From Metellina segmentata (lineage: Eukaryota > Arthropoda > Arachnida > Araneae > Tetragnathidae), in contig OX375881.1 in the NCBI GenBank assembly GCA_947359465.1, positions 33,769,742 through 33,833,741 on the forward strand: a stretch of DNA of 64,000 bases, given 5' to 3'. Both the position numbers and the translations under genes were made by a program. Of the stretch, positions 1 through 11,148 are shown piece after piece. The notes under the pieces are model-generated. The model had not been told where the DNA came from. It did no database searches and saw nothing but the letters and a program-made list of their open reading frames with translations. Numbering within the stretch: the stretch's first letter is position 1; each line of letters begins with the position of its first letter.

Positions 1-712
1 GATATAGAGTGAAACCCGATTTAATGAAAAACCTGCATTAAACAATTTCCTATACTTTCAGTGTTACAAAAATCCCGTACTTAACGTTACCACTCGAAAT
101 ATTTCCCGCATTTAACGTTTTTCAGCGGGGACAATATACTTAATTAAGTGATTTTCTTAAATAGTCAGATATTAGCAGGCCAGCACGGTATTCCTGTGAC
201 AGTTCTTTTCGTGTCCTTACTGATACTGAAAACATTAAATAGAAAAAACAATAGTTATATATAAGAATGAGGCCCACATCCACACGACTTGACATGGGCA
301 TGTCACAAATTCGCATAAAATTCAGATTATCTGACGTATCGGTCTGGTGTAAAAATTTCCACAGATTTAAAATCTGTTGAAATTTTCACTATCTTTAATG
401 ATCCCGAAGATAGAAAACCTCAAATAGGCCTTTTTTGTGTTCGTAATTAATAACTTTGTCAAATGTAAATTAGTACTAAAAAACTTACTAACACTCATAT
501 CTGTGGAGAATGCTTTCAATGGTTTAGCTAATAAAAGCAAAACGTAAACCAAAATAACAGATTTCTTTAAACAATAAACTTGTAAAGGAAGAAAGAAAAT
601 ATATGTTACTTAAATTCGTCTTTATATCATGCTCTATTTATTGTTTTTCTCTAGCCCCTATATAACGTTTTCCCGCATATAACGTTATTTCTTTCCGGTC
701 TCTTGAAATACA
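1..712. other. AT-rich noncoding DNA with decayed repeats
   Basis: No credible gene is visible. Short direct motifs of the type TTAACGTT and cccgcat..aacgtt recur at 75-125 and 655-690 and resemble subterminal repeats of a pogo-like element. Positions 335-420 carry one diverged copy of the roughly 275-bp monomer seen in better form at 3480-4150. Confidence 0.4.
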
Positions 713-1313
713 GTAGAGTCCAGATTATCCGAGTTAATGTGAACCAAGACTAACTCGGATAACCAAAAAACTCGGTTTAAGCAAAAATTGTAAATAAAAT
801 TAATCGTGTAGGTTTAAATGTATATTTTAATAAATACAAAAGTTATACAGATACACCACATGTCATTCATATTGTTACGATAATCAAAGAATTTTTATTT
901 AAATTTAAAAAGTCCTTGATTGTTTTTTGTTTTACTCTACTTTAGCGTTTTCTGCAGCAATGTTTCGCCATTTTTTTTAAGAAAAAAAGGATTGCTGGTG
1001 TCGTTTCTTGTTGTTCTGTATGTATTCAATAGCACTTTCGATAGTTTTTAGTCCATCTGCAGTGGAGATTTTCATATGTCGATTTTCATCGTCACTGTGT
1101 GTGTGTGTCTTCATCGCTAGATTTATTTTCCTTATTGAGAATCATTTTTATCTCTAATCTCTTGTTCATCAGCATTTATCCAGTCACAGATTTTGTTTTC
1201 CTGATTGTTTGTGAGATCAAGTTCAGAATGTTTTCGGTAGTTTTAGAAATGGAAAATGTTGAACCAAAAAATATCCTAGAAATATTTGATAGCTCAGTTA
1301 ATCGGGGTTCTAC
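713..1313 (-). mobile_element. Tigger/pogo (jerky-type) DNA transposon remnant
   Basis: The left end reads CAGTAGAGTCCAGATTATC after a TA. The right end, read in reverse, begins AGTAGAACCCCGATTAACTG, also next to a TA, giving imperfect inverted ends of about 23 bp typical of Tigger-like elements. The minus strand between about 1110 and 910 reads as a decayed C-terminal transposase piece (ADGLKTIESAIEYIQ, then a KKWRNIAAENA-like stretch) of the kind seen in jerky/Tigger proteins. A further piece (TDWINADEQEI) lies near 1190 in another frame. The copy is short and frameshifted, so it is a fossil. Family assignment is by motif resemblance only. Confidence 0.55.
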
Positions 1314-1564
1314 TATACGTTAAATCAGGATTTCGCTGTAATTTTATCTGATTTTACTTGTGTAATCTTATAGTGATCTACAGTTTTATTTAAGCTTTAG
1401 TTACCATGCATCATTAAAAATAAAAAAAGAGTGACTCAAAGTCATTCAAACGTTCTTTTATGTATTTTTATGAACATTTATTTTTAAATATTTGCTTTGC
1501 ATTTTGATGTTGATTAGATCTTGATATACTTCATTGCCTTTAAACTGGTATGTCTTATTTTTAG

Positions 1565-1658
1565 CATTCAATATTTGAATCAGCCAGAAATCCCGAATTT
1601 GAAAGCATTCCTATATTTCCAGAAGATGTGATAAAAGAAAAATTAGCTACATATAGCT
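1565..1658 (+). CDS. GATD1: GATD1-like gene, penultimate coding exon
   Basis: A 94-base open exon is flanked by a pyrimidine-rich acceptor ending in TTTTTAG and a consensus donor GTAAGT. It reads in frame as 31 residues (HSIFESARNPEF...LATYS) plus one base. As I recall the vertebrate GATD1 (PDDC1) protein, this matches the stretch just before its conserved C-terminal block: E..R.P.F...P...ED..K. The leftover T joins the GT opening the exon at 10545 to give Cys, then SEPNEVHVV, so the phases agree over an 8.9-kb intron. GATD1 is a small DJ-1/PfpI glutamine-amidotransferase-fold protein of poorly defined function. Earlier exons must lie left of the window. Confidence 0.68.
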
Positions 1659-2980
1659 GTAAGTTATAATTTGTTTGAATAATAAATTACCAATTCTGAA
1701 CGATAAGGAATGTCACACACACAAAATGAGTTTTAGCGATTTATTTTTAATTGATACCAAAATGATTTTTATATAAAATCCAAATGTATCTGAAAAAAGC
1801 TGTATGCCAAAAATTGTGTAATAGTTATACACAACTTACATTGATTTGTATCCAATAATTCTTGTGGACTTATAATAAAAAAATAAGGAAATATAAAAAG
1901 CTTTTTCAATAAACTCTGCTATTTGAAAATTACAACATCATCAATAACAGGTTTTAATTTTTAATTTACTTATAAAATTGTAATGCTAATGAAAATTTGC
2001 ATGTAAGTTCTATTGGCCACCAGTATTTTTGAGAATTAGTGCAGGAAATCAAAAGGGTGTTTATCGCATCTTTCTGTGCCTTGTGACATTCGGCCACCCA
2101 CATTCTCTTCGTGGAGCCCTCTGCTTAGGCTTAACTGCACTTGATGACCTGTGAAGATGATGCCAGCTTGTCATCGGATGTGAGGGAAAACACAAATTTC
2201 CCTCACACAAAGCTGAGCCGAGGAGGATTTTCACCACCATTGATCGAAAGATTCGCCATTAAAAATTTCAAAGGGTGTGAACCTGATCTGAACACTTATA
2301 GACAAGACTATGCCGTTAGCGGGACACAGGCCAGATCCTTTGCAGCCTAGACTTTTCGGTCGACGCCGATTGTGCTACCAGACGACCATCCCAGTCAGAT
2401 TAGGACGTCCTACCCATAGACAATATTGGCATATAGGCTCAGGTCCGTTGCAGCCTAGAACATCATAGTGTATCGCTACAAATAAATTTTGCGTTCTTTT
2501 TCAATGAGAGTTTTTCTGTGCGTCCCCCGATACCAGCCATGGGGGGGGGGTAACAAACCACTCCTTCATTCGAGCAATTTTAAAAGGTGACAAAATTTAA
2601 AGATGTCATTTAACTGGAACTATTGTCTTTTATAAATTAAAATTCCTAAAATTTGCATAAGGGGCCATCTTTAGGTTAAATGGAGTACCAATTTCATAAT
2701 TTCCAATAAAAAAAAACACAATTTCAACACACTATTTAGAATCTATCAAAATTTAACTTCAGATACTCAAATTTCATGTTATTAGGTCTTACTATTTCGA
2801 AGTTATGAGTACAGAAAGATTGGAGTGCCTAGTGTTAAATCAGTTTCTTACACTTTTATGTATTTCTTCCTAAAAAGTATTTGGATCCTTGGATTGTTTG
2901 TACTCTCTTCCATAGTAAATATAATGTAATTCCTGATGAATCTATTGCACTAAAATAATGAAATTTTGCACTTGGGTAGT
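1659..2980. other. GATD1-like intron, left part
   Basis: Intronic sequence without a supported gene. A GC-richer block at about 2060-2500 differs in composition from its surroundings and looks like a decayed retroposed or transposon sequence, but I could not assign it. A run of G lies at 2541-2550. Confidence 0.45.
2976..2980 (+). repeat. Target duplication GTAGT, left of element A
   Basis: GTAGT directly precedes CAGGGTGGC at 2981 and is repeated directly after the right end at 8966-8970. This shows that copy A is an original insertion with matching flanks and that the family makes a 5-bp duplication. Confidence 0.7.
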
Positions 2981-3474
2981 CAGGGTGGCGACAGAACCGG
3001 GAATTCAGGGATTTCTCAGGGAAGAATCATTTTCTGGAAAACTCAGGGAAGTTTCGTTTAACTCAGGGAAAAAGTTGGAATTTCGTTTTGCAAATGGCAC
3101 CCATTTGGTACTTTTCCTTTAGCCATGCGGGCGCCACTTTGAACCAAAATCAAAATGTCTCCAATTTTGTTTTCATTCCGAAAATGAGAAGTGTATTTTT
3201 TACGTAAACATCCAGAAAAAAGAGTTGCATACTGTAACAGCCGGAAATCCTGTAACCGAAGTCTACATCTGTGCCACGTTCCCTAATGTCAATAATAGGA
3301 ACGTATTGCCTTGTGACTTTGAAAAATACTAACGGACGGGAAAACCTGCAAATGTTAAACATCCGGTTCCAATTAAATCAACATTAAAAATATATATATA
3401 ATTTTTTTCTAAGATTGGCGATTTTGATTTTGGTCCAAAATAGCGCCTGGCTAACGGAAAAATAGAAAATCAAA

Positions 3475-4150
3475 CGTATAAGGTATCTATCTGGTGTAAA
3501 ATTTTCCGCAGCTTTGAAATCCGTTGATATTTTCATTTTATTTTAAACAATCGCTGATTTAGAAAAAAGCACTGAATAACGCCAGTCATAACTTTAATTA
3601 TTTCTTTTGCTTCACTCGAATAGGTTACTTTTCAAAATGAATGAATCTCGAATCAAACGTAGGTCATATTCTTCTCGGCGGTGAAATTCGTATTGGAAAA
3701 AATATAAAAGTTACAATTTAAAAATTATTTATTTAAAGAAAATCATATTTTTAGGTATCGATCTAATGTAAAATTTTCCGCAGATTTCAAATCTGTTGAA
3801 ATTTTTATTCTATCTTTAACGATCGCAAAGATAGAAAAAAGCAACGAAGAATGCCAGTTCGAACCAGAACGAACGAACTCGAATTCGTTACTCAGGAAAT
3901 CAAAATGAATTAATCTGATCTTTTTAACCACGAAGGTTGAATTCTTCACGGCGCCGGCGGCCAAATTCGTATTGGAAAAAATATAAAAGTCACAATTTAA
4001 AAATTATTTATTTAAAGAAAATCGTGTGTTTAGGTATCGATCTGTTGTAAAATTTTCCGCAGATTTGAAATCCGTTGAAATTTTTCTTCTGTCTTTAACG
4101 ATCTAGGAGATAGAAAAAAGAACTACAAAACTCCAGTTAAAACTTTATTT
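3475..4150. repeat. Three tandem ~275-bp monomers
   Basis: The block ggtatc.atct..tgtaaaattttccgcag recurs at about 3483, 3755 and 4034, each followed by TTTGAAATCCGTTGA-like sequence and an AACGATC..AGATAG motif, with spacing of 272-279 bp. Two monomers remain in each short element copy (about 13507 and 13776; 19055 and 19324). Inverted monomers lie outside the element at 9176-9540, so the family is dispersed and not specific to this element. Confidence 0.65.
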
Positions 4151-5533
4151 GTTTTGTTCGTCAGCTAAAATCGTTGCTGAGAAAATCTAACGAAAACGGA
4201 AAAAATAAATTTAGAATGTCATGTCTTTATACCGTATGCCATCCTAAGAAAAATAATAAAATATAATAATAATTAATTAATTAATTTTTAAATGTTTTAG
4301 ATTAAATTTTAAAATTCGGGCATACTTGAAAAATTGCAAAAAATTCGGACCACATGTTTGCTAAATTTCACTATTGGGTCATTCCACGCAAAATGAGCAA
4401 ATAGGCTGTGGCTGACACATCACCGATTTTAATAAAAATTAGTTTCTAAATAGATCGCATATAGTAAGGAGGAACTGCCAAATATTAAATGTCAGAAATG
4501 GATATTTTATTTTTTATTGAATTTTAAAATTCAAGGTCACACAAATGTAGATTTTTGTAGCACTAATAGTAGCCTGTTTGAGACCCAATATTTCAAAAAG
4601 TTATTGACACAAATTATAAATTTTTATATTGTTACATTCTTCAGTAAAAGTTCTTTCAGGAAATGTCAGAATTTTGTTTAATATCCGGCACTTCTCGTTC
4701 TGAAGGAACGGCGAAAATAGAGATTTGTCCAATATGACACCAATTTCAAATTGCTCTAGTACCTCTAAAAATGGAAAGACAATATCAAAAATAATTCTTA
4801 ACAAAGCCCTTCTTCTATATAAAAGGTAGGTATAATTTAGTGATTGTACTCCTATCCCTTATTAAAGAAAAATAATAATAAAAAAGGAAAATAATTGAAA
4901 ACTGCGATTTTTCTGTATTTTTAAATACAAATTTTATTGTGAAGGACAGCTCCGAGAAACTCACAAATTTTCAGTATTATGTGTCCAGATGTATATTATC
5001 TGTCCTGAAATTTTCATCATTGTAATTTGCTTATTTTCGTCCCAGGAGCATTTTTAACTAGATGAAAACTATAGTTTTATTTTATCGCATGATGAAACAA
5101 AACAGGCGAAAACACGCCATTAAGCCATCCATTTCCTCATTGAAAGAGATGCTATTACATTCAATGACAGATAATAGAATAAATAAACACTATTAAATGA
5201 ATTATGGTTATAAATGTGCTTGGGTTGCTATAAACTGATAATTTTTTGCTGAACCGAAAGCTTTCGAACACCGGCGAATGTTCAAGTGGCAATCCATAAG
5301 TGTTCCATCCATTGAAATGATCATTAGTCGGTTAGAGAAGACTTTTGGATTTTCTTGTAGTTTTTAGGAAATATTATTACTATGTTTGATTTTGTTAGTA
5401 AAAGAGATTTTAAAATTCCTGAACTTTCGAACTGTGACGTGGGAGAAATGGTGTAAGAAAACTGCCATAAATCCATTATGTAAAAGAAACCGGATTAAAA
5501 GAACTTTCCGAACTTATAGATAAAGCCAGAGAA

Positions 5534-6239
5534 TTGTTGTATTTGAAATTAGGTAGGAAGTTTGAAAACATTTGTCTTCACCATGAGAAAGTGTATTTAC
5601 TGAAGTATACTTACTTATTCCGACGAACTTGTTGTAATCCTTTTAAAAGTCACAAACGTGCCGTGAAAAAGTCCCTGCAAATAATAACAATAGATATTGC
5701 CAATAAATCAGCTGGATTGCTCTCGCCAGGTAAAAAGATCTGTCTCGCATGTGAAATTGGTGTTAAAAATTTTATTACAGAATAGGATGCAACAGATTTT
5801 GATTTTGAAACGGAAGCTGTAGAGAAACAGTACGAGAAACTCAATAACAGCCTACAGAACATGGGAAATTCGCCTGTTGAAAAGGTTCGGAAACTCAGCA
5901 TGACTCAAAGAAAACATTATGGCAGAAGAAAATTACAGAAATTTGTTTCAACTGCAAAAAAAATAAATTTGGAAACTGTTTTGAAAGTAAACCTCAATAA
6001 AATTAATAGTACACATGCGACTGAAAGTAAGCAGGATTTTTTATTGTTTTATAGAACAGCTGAAAGCAAAGTTTGCTGAAACAACATCCCCTGCAGAAAA
6101 AAATTCAAATTCTAACTCTTGTTCCAAAGAGCTGGAGTCTGGAAAAAATAAGAACAGAATTTTCTACCACATTGTATTTCGCAAGGAAAACCTGCTAAGA
6201 GACAAGGCAAAAAAATTAATGACAATATTATTGCAATAG
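5534..6239 (+). pseudogene. Transposase of the nested element, N-terminal region (broken)
   Basis: Pieces at 5534-5785, 5861-6079 and 6015-6239 form the N-terminal part of the transposase. The first is rich in Cys/His (ENICLHHEKVYLLKYTYL, TCCNPF, then a PGKKICLACE motif) and looks like a zinc-binding DNA-contact region. The second and third are basic and probably link to the catalytic part. The pieces are separated by frameshifts and stops. Open sequence extends upstream of 5534 without a clear start, so the true N-terminus is not known. Confidence 0.55.
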
Positions 6240-6249
6240 TTATAAAATT

Positions 6250-7622
6250 TTACGAGTCTGATGACATAAGTCGGCTATGTCCAGGAAAAAAAGACTATGT
6301 TAATGTAAACACAGATGAAGGTATAGTCCCAAAACAAAAAAGGTTGATTCTTTGTAACTTAAAAGAAGGATACCAGCAGTTTAAGGAACAGCATGGGAGT
6401 GGAAAGAGTGGTTTCAGTAAATTCGCTGAATTAAGACCGAAACATTGTGTACTAGCTGGAAGTAATGGTACACATTCCGTGTGTGTGTGTGCACCATACA
6501 TCAAAATATGAAACTGATGTTACACGCTATTAAACCTCATTATTCTTTGCTAGAGCTAATGAAATTATATGTTTGTAACAATGAAAAGGAAAAATGTATG
6601 TTCGTAGAATGTGATAAGTGTCCAAAAGATCAATTTCGTGCTCAACTAGAAAAATTTGAGGTTTTCCAAAATTTAGAAGAAATTATTTACAAGCGTTGGA
6701 TTTCGACCGACAGATCTACTCTAATCACACAAGTCCAGTCAACAGAAAAATTTCTTGACTCGCTTGTTGAGAGTATGTCTGGATTGACAAAACATCATTT
6801 CATTGCTAAATCGCAGTCCAAATTTTTGGAGGAAAAGAAATTGACTGTTTCCCAGGAGGAATGCATTGTACTCCTCGATTTTTCAGAAAATTATTCATTT
6901 ATTGTTCAGAATGCAATTCAAGGATTCTATTGGGAAACTACTCAAGCTACACTGCACCCATTTGTACTTTATGGGAAGGATAACGAAAACAGGTTTCAAA
7001 TCCTTTCAATGTGTGTTATTAGTGACCATACTAGACATGATACATTGAGTGTATTTGCATTTCAGACTGCCATAATCCCTTTTATAAAGAAAGGTTTCTT
7101 TCTGTGAAGAAACTTATCTATTTCAGCGATAGGTGTTCAGCACAGTATAAAAACCGGAAAAACTTTTCCAACATTTGCCATCAGGAATCCGATTTTGAAT
7201 TGAAGGCAGAATGGTACTTTTTCGCTACAAGTCATGGCAAAAGCCCATGCGATGGAATCGGTGGAACTATCAAACGGTTAACCGCAAGAACAAGTTTACA
7301 GAGACCATACAACAATCAGATTTTAAATGCAAAACAACTATTTTCCTTCTGTACTTCAACCATTTCAAACATCAAATTCTTTTATGTGCCTTCAACTGAT
7401 GTTATTCAAATTGAGTCTTATCTTCAACAAAGGTTTAATGAAGTGACCGCAACCATTACGGGAACTCGTAACTGTCATTGCAACATTCCTATTTCAAATT
7501 GTACGACACTAATTCGAGTGTCATATTTATCGCAATCGCCAGGAAAAGAAGTAAATAGTTTAAAAAGAATTCAGCAGCACAAAAAAAAATCACGTTTCAA
7601 TAATAGAAGAATCAAAGTTTAA
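6250..7622 (+). pseudogene. Transposase of the nested element, catalytic region (frameshifted)
   Basis: Open coding sequence begins before the first usable ATG (about 6265: SRLCPGKKDYVNVNTDEG; then GFSKFAELRPKHCVLAG). It continues as 6481-7107 and, after a frameshift at about 7104, as 7104-7622. Ordered motifs are HSVCVCTIHQN, LLDFSENYSF, QATLHPFVLYG, YFSDRCSAQYKN and HGKSPCDGIGGTIKR. Acidic residues in DFSENY, FSD and CDG are good candidates for a DDE/D-type RNase H-fold triad. I have seen this motif set in many arthropod proteins annotated as uncharacterised, and I do not recognise a named superfamily with confidence. The shift at about 7104 disables this copy. Confidence 0.65.
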
Positions 7623-8965
7623 CTTGTGAGCTTTACCACATCGTGAATTTGAAAAGGTAATTAGCTAAAATTCATAATTTCTGTGATACTACGTTGAAAT
7701 TTTTAAGCTTGTTTTGACACACTCATTTTTTCTGCTTTTATAATTCACCCTTAAAGTTAAACATGATTTGGTATTTCTTTGTTGAATTAGGGTTTCATTA
7801 TCTATATTTTATTTCACTGTTATCATTGAAGTTCTCGTAACATGCATAGAGTGGGAAGCAAATGTTGTGATTTTGTTTTTATTATTGTTGCTTTAGGACT
7901 CAGATTACAATCCTGATTTTTGTTTTACATATAATATACATATGAAACTGTATTCCTGTGAAATGTCGGTTTTGTAAAAGCTGTCCTTCATTTGATTTCT
8001 TATGCCTATTTAGAGTAGAAAATTATCATTTTGTACTTTTCGTTAGCTATTTTGAAGATGAAAGAATTAAAATACGAATTCGAAACTCTATCAGTAATAT
8101 TATCATATTTAGCATTGTAACTGGCATGAATTTAAAGTATGTCGTAAAATTTCTTTAGCCCATAGAAATGTTTTTAATTCCGTCAAAAATGACAATTGTC
8201 CATTTTTTGCAACTAAATTTTGGATTAAATATGATGCTTAAAAAGGTTGTTGCCACAATGAAAAAAAGAACATTTTGTACAGATTATAAAAATGTAAAAC
8301 ATGTTTGTCTACGTTAAGTAGTTTTTGAGAAACAGAACTTCAAACATGCAACATTAAGCGATCTCGCAACTGTTCTTCAAAGTTGGAAGTCCTAAAAATG
8401 CGTCCAATTTCGAAAATATTTAAGTTTGAACCTAATTCTTTTGGATATCGTTATTTATTTATAAACTAAACCACTGTACCAAATTTCATGAAAATCCATT
8501 ACCATACGGCCACAGGTTTTTTCTGATTTTTGCTCATTTCACGTGGAATGACCCTATTGTAAGTGCCTTCGATTCGTCAGGACACTGCGTACAGGACAGA
8601 CAGACAAACACTTCCTTTTATAATAGTACAGATGTACCGAGCGCTGGCGCCATTGACGGATTCAGGGGCTGATGGCTGCTTTTGCAAGCATATCAAAATA
8701 GTTAAAAACGTAACATTAAATATTCTATCTATAACTTTATATTATTTGGTCTATTATGGAATACAGTAAAAATATTTTTTTCTTATCTTATTTTTATTCA
8801 TCTTTCAGTCTATAGTTTTTTAGTTCTTCAAGTGTCAAGTTTATCATAATTACCGAAGAATTGTTCTGCAAACAAAAGGAGAAACTCAGGGAATTTCATG
8901 AAAAATACTCTGGAAATCAGGGAAAACTCAGGGAACTTTTTACTTCAATTTTTGTAGCCACCCTG

Positions 8966-10544
8966 GTAGTCCCAATTTTTTTGTCTAGCCCGGATTTTAA
9001 AATTTAATTTGGAACATTTTTAAATTTGTTTATTGGCATTTAATTACTATTGTTTTCTTTATAATGGCTACAGTATAAAGAGCTCACATATTCTAAATTT
9101 ATTTTTACCGTTTCATTTTCCAAGCACAACGATTTCAGCAGACGAACAAAACAAATAAACAGTTTTAACTGGAATTTTTTTTTCTATCGCCTAGATCGTT
9201 AAAGATAGAGTAAAAATTTCAAGGGATTTGAAATCTACAGAAAATTTTACATCAAATCGATACATAAAAATTAGATTTTCTTTAAATAAATCATTTTTCA
9301 ATAGCAACTTCTATATTTTTTTCCTATACGAATTTGGCTTCTCATTCGTTAGAGATCACAGATTCATTTCCTGCGCACAAACGATTCGAGCAATGGGAAG
9401 CTAAACAAATAAACATTTTTGACTGGCATTGTTTAGTTTTTTTGTAAAATCCTGATCGTTAAAGATAGATAGAAAATTTCAACGGATATTAATAAATAAA
9501 TATTGCTTAAATAAATACAAATTTTGAACTGTAACTTTTTTATTTCTGCAATACGAATATGGGCGCATTAGATGATGACATCACGAATTTTACATTTTTT
9601 GGAATCGTCATCTTGATTGTTTTTGGTAGGTATTTAATTATGTCGCACCGGACCAACACAATGGGCTATTGTGATCGTTTTTGGAATTGCGTAGCAATCA
9701 CCGGGGAGGGCGAGCATTATTGTTTTTTCTTTTTTGTGATAATGAAATTTGGCACATGGGTACTCCTAATCACACATGACCCCCACGAAAAAACTGCCAT
9801 GGGCAATGCCGTGCTGGCCATGCAGTGGCTAGTAATAAATATAATAATTCTCGGATCGCTGAAAAATACATTTGAAATAGTGTTCACATTTGAAATTCGG
9901 GTAGCTATATCTACAATTAATCTTGATCTATGAATAGCGATTTTCTTTTTTAAGATGATCCCTGAAATTTACACCAATTTTAGGATGGAATATCTTGAAA
10001 TATAAAGGTAGTAAAGCCATGAAATTTCATATTTAGACTAATTTAACGATGCTAAATCTGGTTACTGCATCAAAACATGGTGTTTCTATTTGAAATTTCG
10101 TTGTTTGTGCAAAATTTGAATTAAGACGTCCCCTTATGCAATTTTTTAAAATTTAAATTGGTGGAGGAAAATATTCCCTATTGAATGATACCTTTGAATT
10201 TGCTCTAGTATAATTAGTGCTCGAAATTAAGGAGGTGGTTAGATTTTTTCCCCGTAACTTCCTAGGACCAGCACAACTCTTGGTATACTTGTGATAGTAC
10301 AACAATTTGAATAAATGAAATAAATATATTTAGTCCACTAAAGTTTATTCTTGGGTGAGCCTCGTCAATGACAGCCTGTTATTAAAAGCAGTTTAAATTT
10401 ATGAATTGGGGGGGGGGTTAATGACATTAAAACAAAAAATAAAACTGCTGTTCTGTAGTTACCTTATATTAAAAGGTAACTATAGAACAGCAATGAAAAG
10501 GATTGCAAATATGTTTTTTAATTCCTGCATTATTTTTATTGCAG
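8966..10544. other. GATD1-like intron, right part, with inverted ~275-bp monomers
   Basis: No gene apart from the exon that follows. Two copies of the 275-bp monomer lie here in reverse orientation (about 9176-9320 and 9430-9540). A 124-codon ORF at 9559-9933 has no domain and is not taken as a gene. The whole stretch is repeated at 14516-16092 with only a handful of differences. Confidence 0.55.
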
Positions 10545-10687
10545 GTTCTGAACCAAATGAAGTTCATGTTGTTGTGGACAGACACTTAGTGACTGGTCAG
10601 AATGAGCAGTCCACGATCACTGCTGTGCAGAATCTAATACTTCTTCATAACCAAAAGTTTACACGAAAAGAAAAATCACCACACTAA
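10545..10687 (+). CDS. GATD1: GATD1-like gene, terminal coding exon, copy 1
   Basis: Acceptor TTTTTATTGCAG precedes an open exon of 2 bases plus 47 codons, ending in TAA. It reads [19 protein letters not shown] followed by a [11 protein letters not shown] stretch. From memory, [16 protein letters not shown] and AVQNLL.L are the conserved C-terminal block of GATD1-type (DJ-1/PfpI) proteins. The phase fits the exon at 1565-1658. The copy ends KEKSPH. It should be the normal 3' exon; a second copy lies 5548 bp downstream. Confidence 0.78.
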
Positions 10688-10809
10688 AATCATTACCAAC
10701 AGAACTGAAATATATTTTTGTAGTAGTTTTTGTATTTTGTTAGAATTGATTGACATTGCTATGAACGCAATACTCTGTGTATATGAACTATTCCATTTTC
10801 TAGTCCTTT

Positions 10810-10815
10810 AATAAA
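10810..10815 (+). promoter_or_regulatory. Poly(A) signal AATAAA, copy 1
   Basis: AATAAA lies 123 bp after the stop codon of the terminal exon, a reasonable distance for 3' end formation of the GATD1-like transcript. An identical signal follows the duplicated exon at 16358. Confidence 0.45.
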
Positions 10816-11148
10816 TTTAATATGAAACAGCACGCAGGATTTTTTTTTAAAGGTTTGATCTGTTGAATTTTTAGAAAAACTTGCTGAGTTACAAGACAAA
10901 AAATTAACATTTACTTGATAATTGTTTAATTTCCAGTAGGGATGGACTATTCCAAGACTGCAGATTCTTACTTCTAATTATGGTTCATATTTGAAGTAGG
11001 AAATCTTCACATTTATTAATTGCTTACCTATTAAGGGCAAAGTGTCATTACCCATATTTCATACCTTATTTCAATTCATTTATGATGAATATGACATCCA
11101 TACACACATAAATAGATTTCATATCCAAATGAAATAAAGGTACACCTA

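Larger units (their letters stand above)
4376..8554 (+). mobile_element. Nested 4.2-kb DNA transposon, GGGTCATTCCACG ends, 4-bp TATT duplication
   Basis: The left end GGGTCATTCCACGCAAAATG and the reversed right end GGGTCATTCCACGTGAAATG are inverted repeats of roughly 28 bp. TATT flanks both sides (4372-4375 and 8555-8558). The related element copies at about 14111-14118 and 19659-19666 show the undisturbed site (cactattgtaag), proving insertion and a 4-bp duplication. The interior carries transposase pieces on the + strand from about 5500 to 7622. A 4-bp duplication would suit Sola-type superfamilies, but that is inference. All coding pieces are broken, so this copy is inactive. Confidence 0.8.
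2981..8965. mobile_element. CAGGGTGGC-ended DNA transposon, copy A, carrying a nested transposon
   Basis: Both ends show the inverted motif CAGGGTGGC (left CAGGGTGGCGACAG; right, reversed, CAGGGTGGCTACAAA). Inside each end, CTCAGGGAA-type motifs are repeated three or four times, likely transposase-binding repeats. A 4179-bp second transposon sits inside at 4376-8554. Without it copy A would be about 1.8 kb, the size of copies at 12735-14515 and 18283-20050. No ORF of the outer family remains, so it is non-autonomous. It lies in the intron of the GATD1-like gene. The superfamily is not settled: a 5-bp duplication does not decide between hAT-like and other groups. Confidence 0.75.

Noticed and set aside
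2060..2500. Retroposed gene or SINE
   Set aside because: GC-richer than its surroundings, but no tRNA boxes, tail or target duplication could be identified with confidence.
3475..4150. CRISPR-like array
   Set aside because: Repeats are long (about 275 bp) with no short-repeat/spacer pattern, in a eukaryotic genome.
9559..9933. 124-codon ORF, repeated in shorter form at 15107
   Set aside because: No domain; a one-base deletion shortens its otherwise near-identical duplicate, and it overlaps repeat-like sequence. Duplication alone explains why it occurs twice.
10406..10544. ORF sequence upstream of the terminal exon
   Set aside because: The frame is open by chance across the acceptor region; similarity to GATD1 starts only after the AG at 10544.
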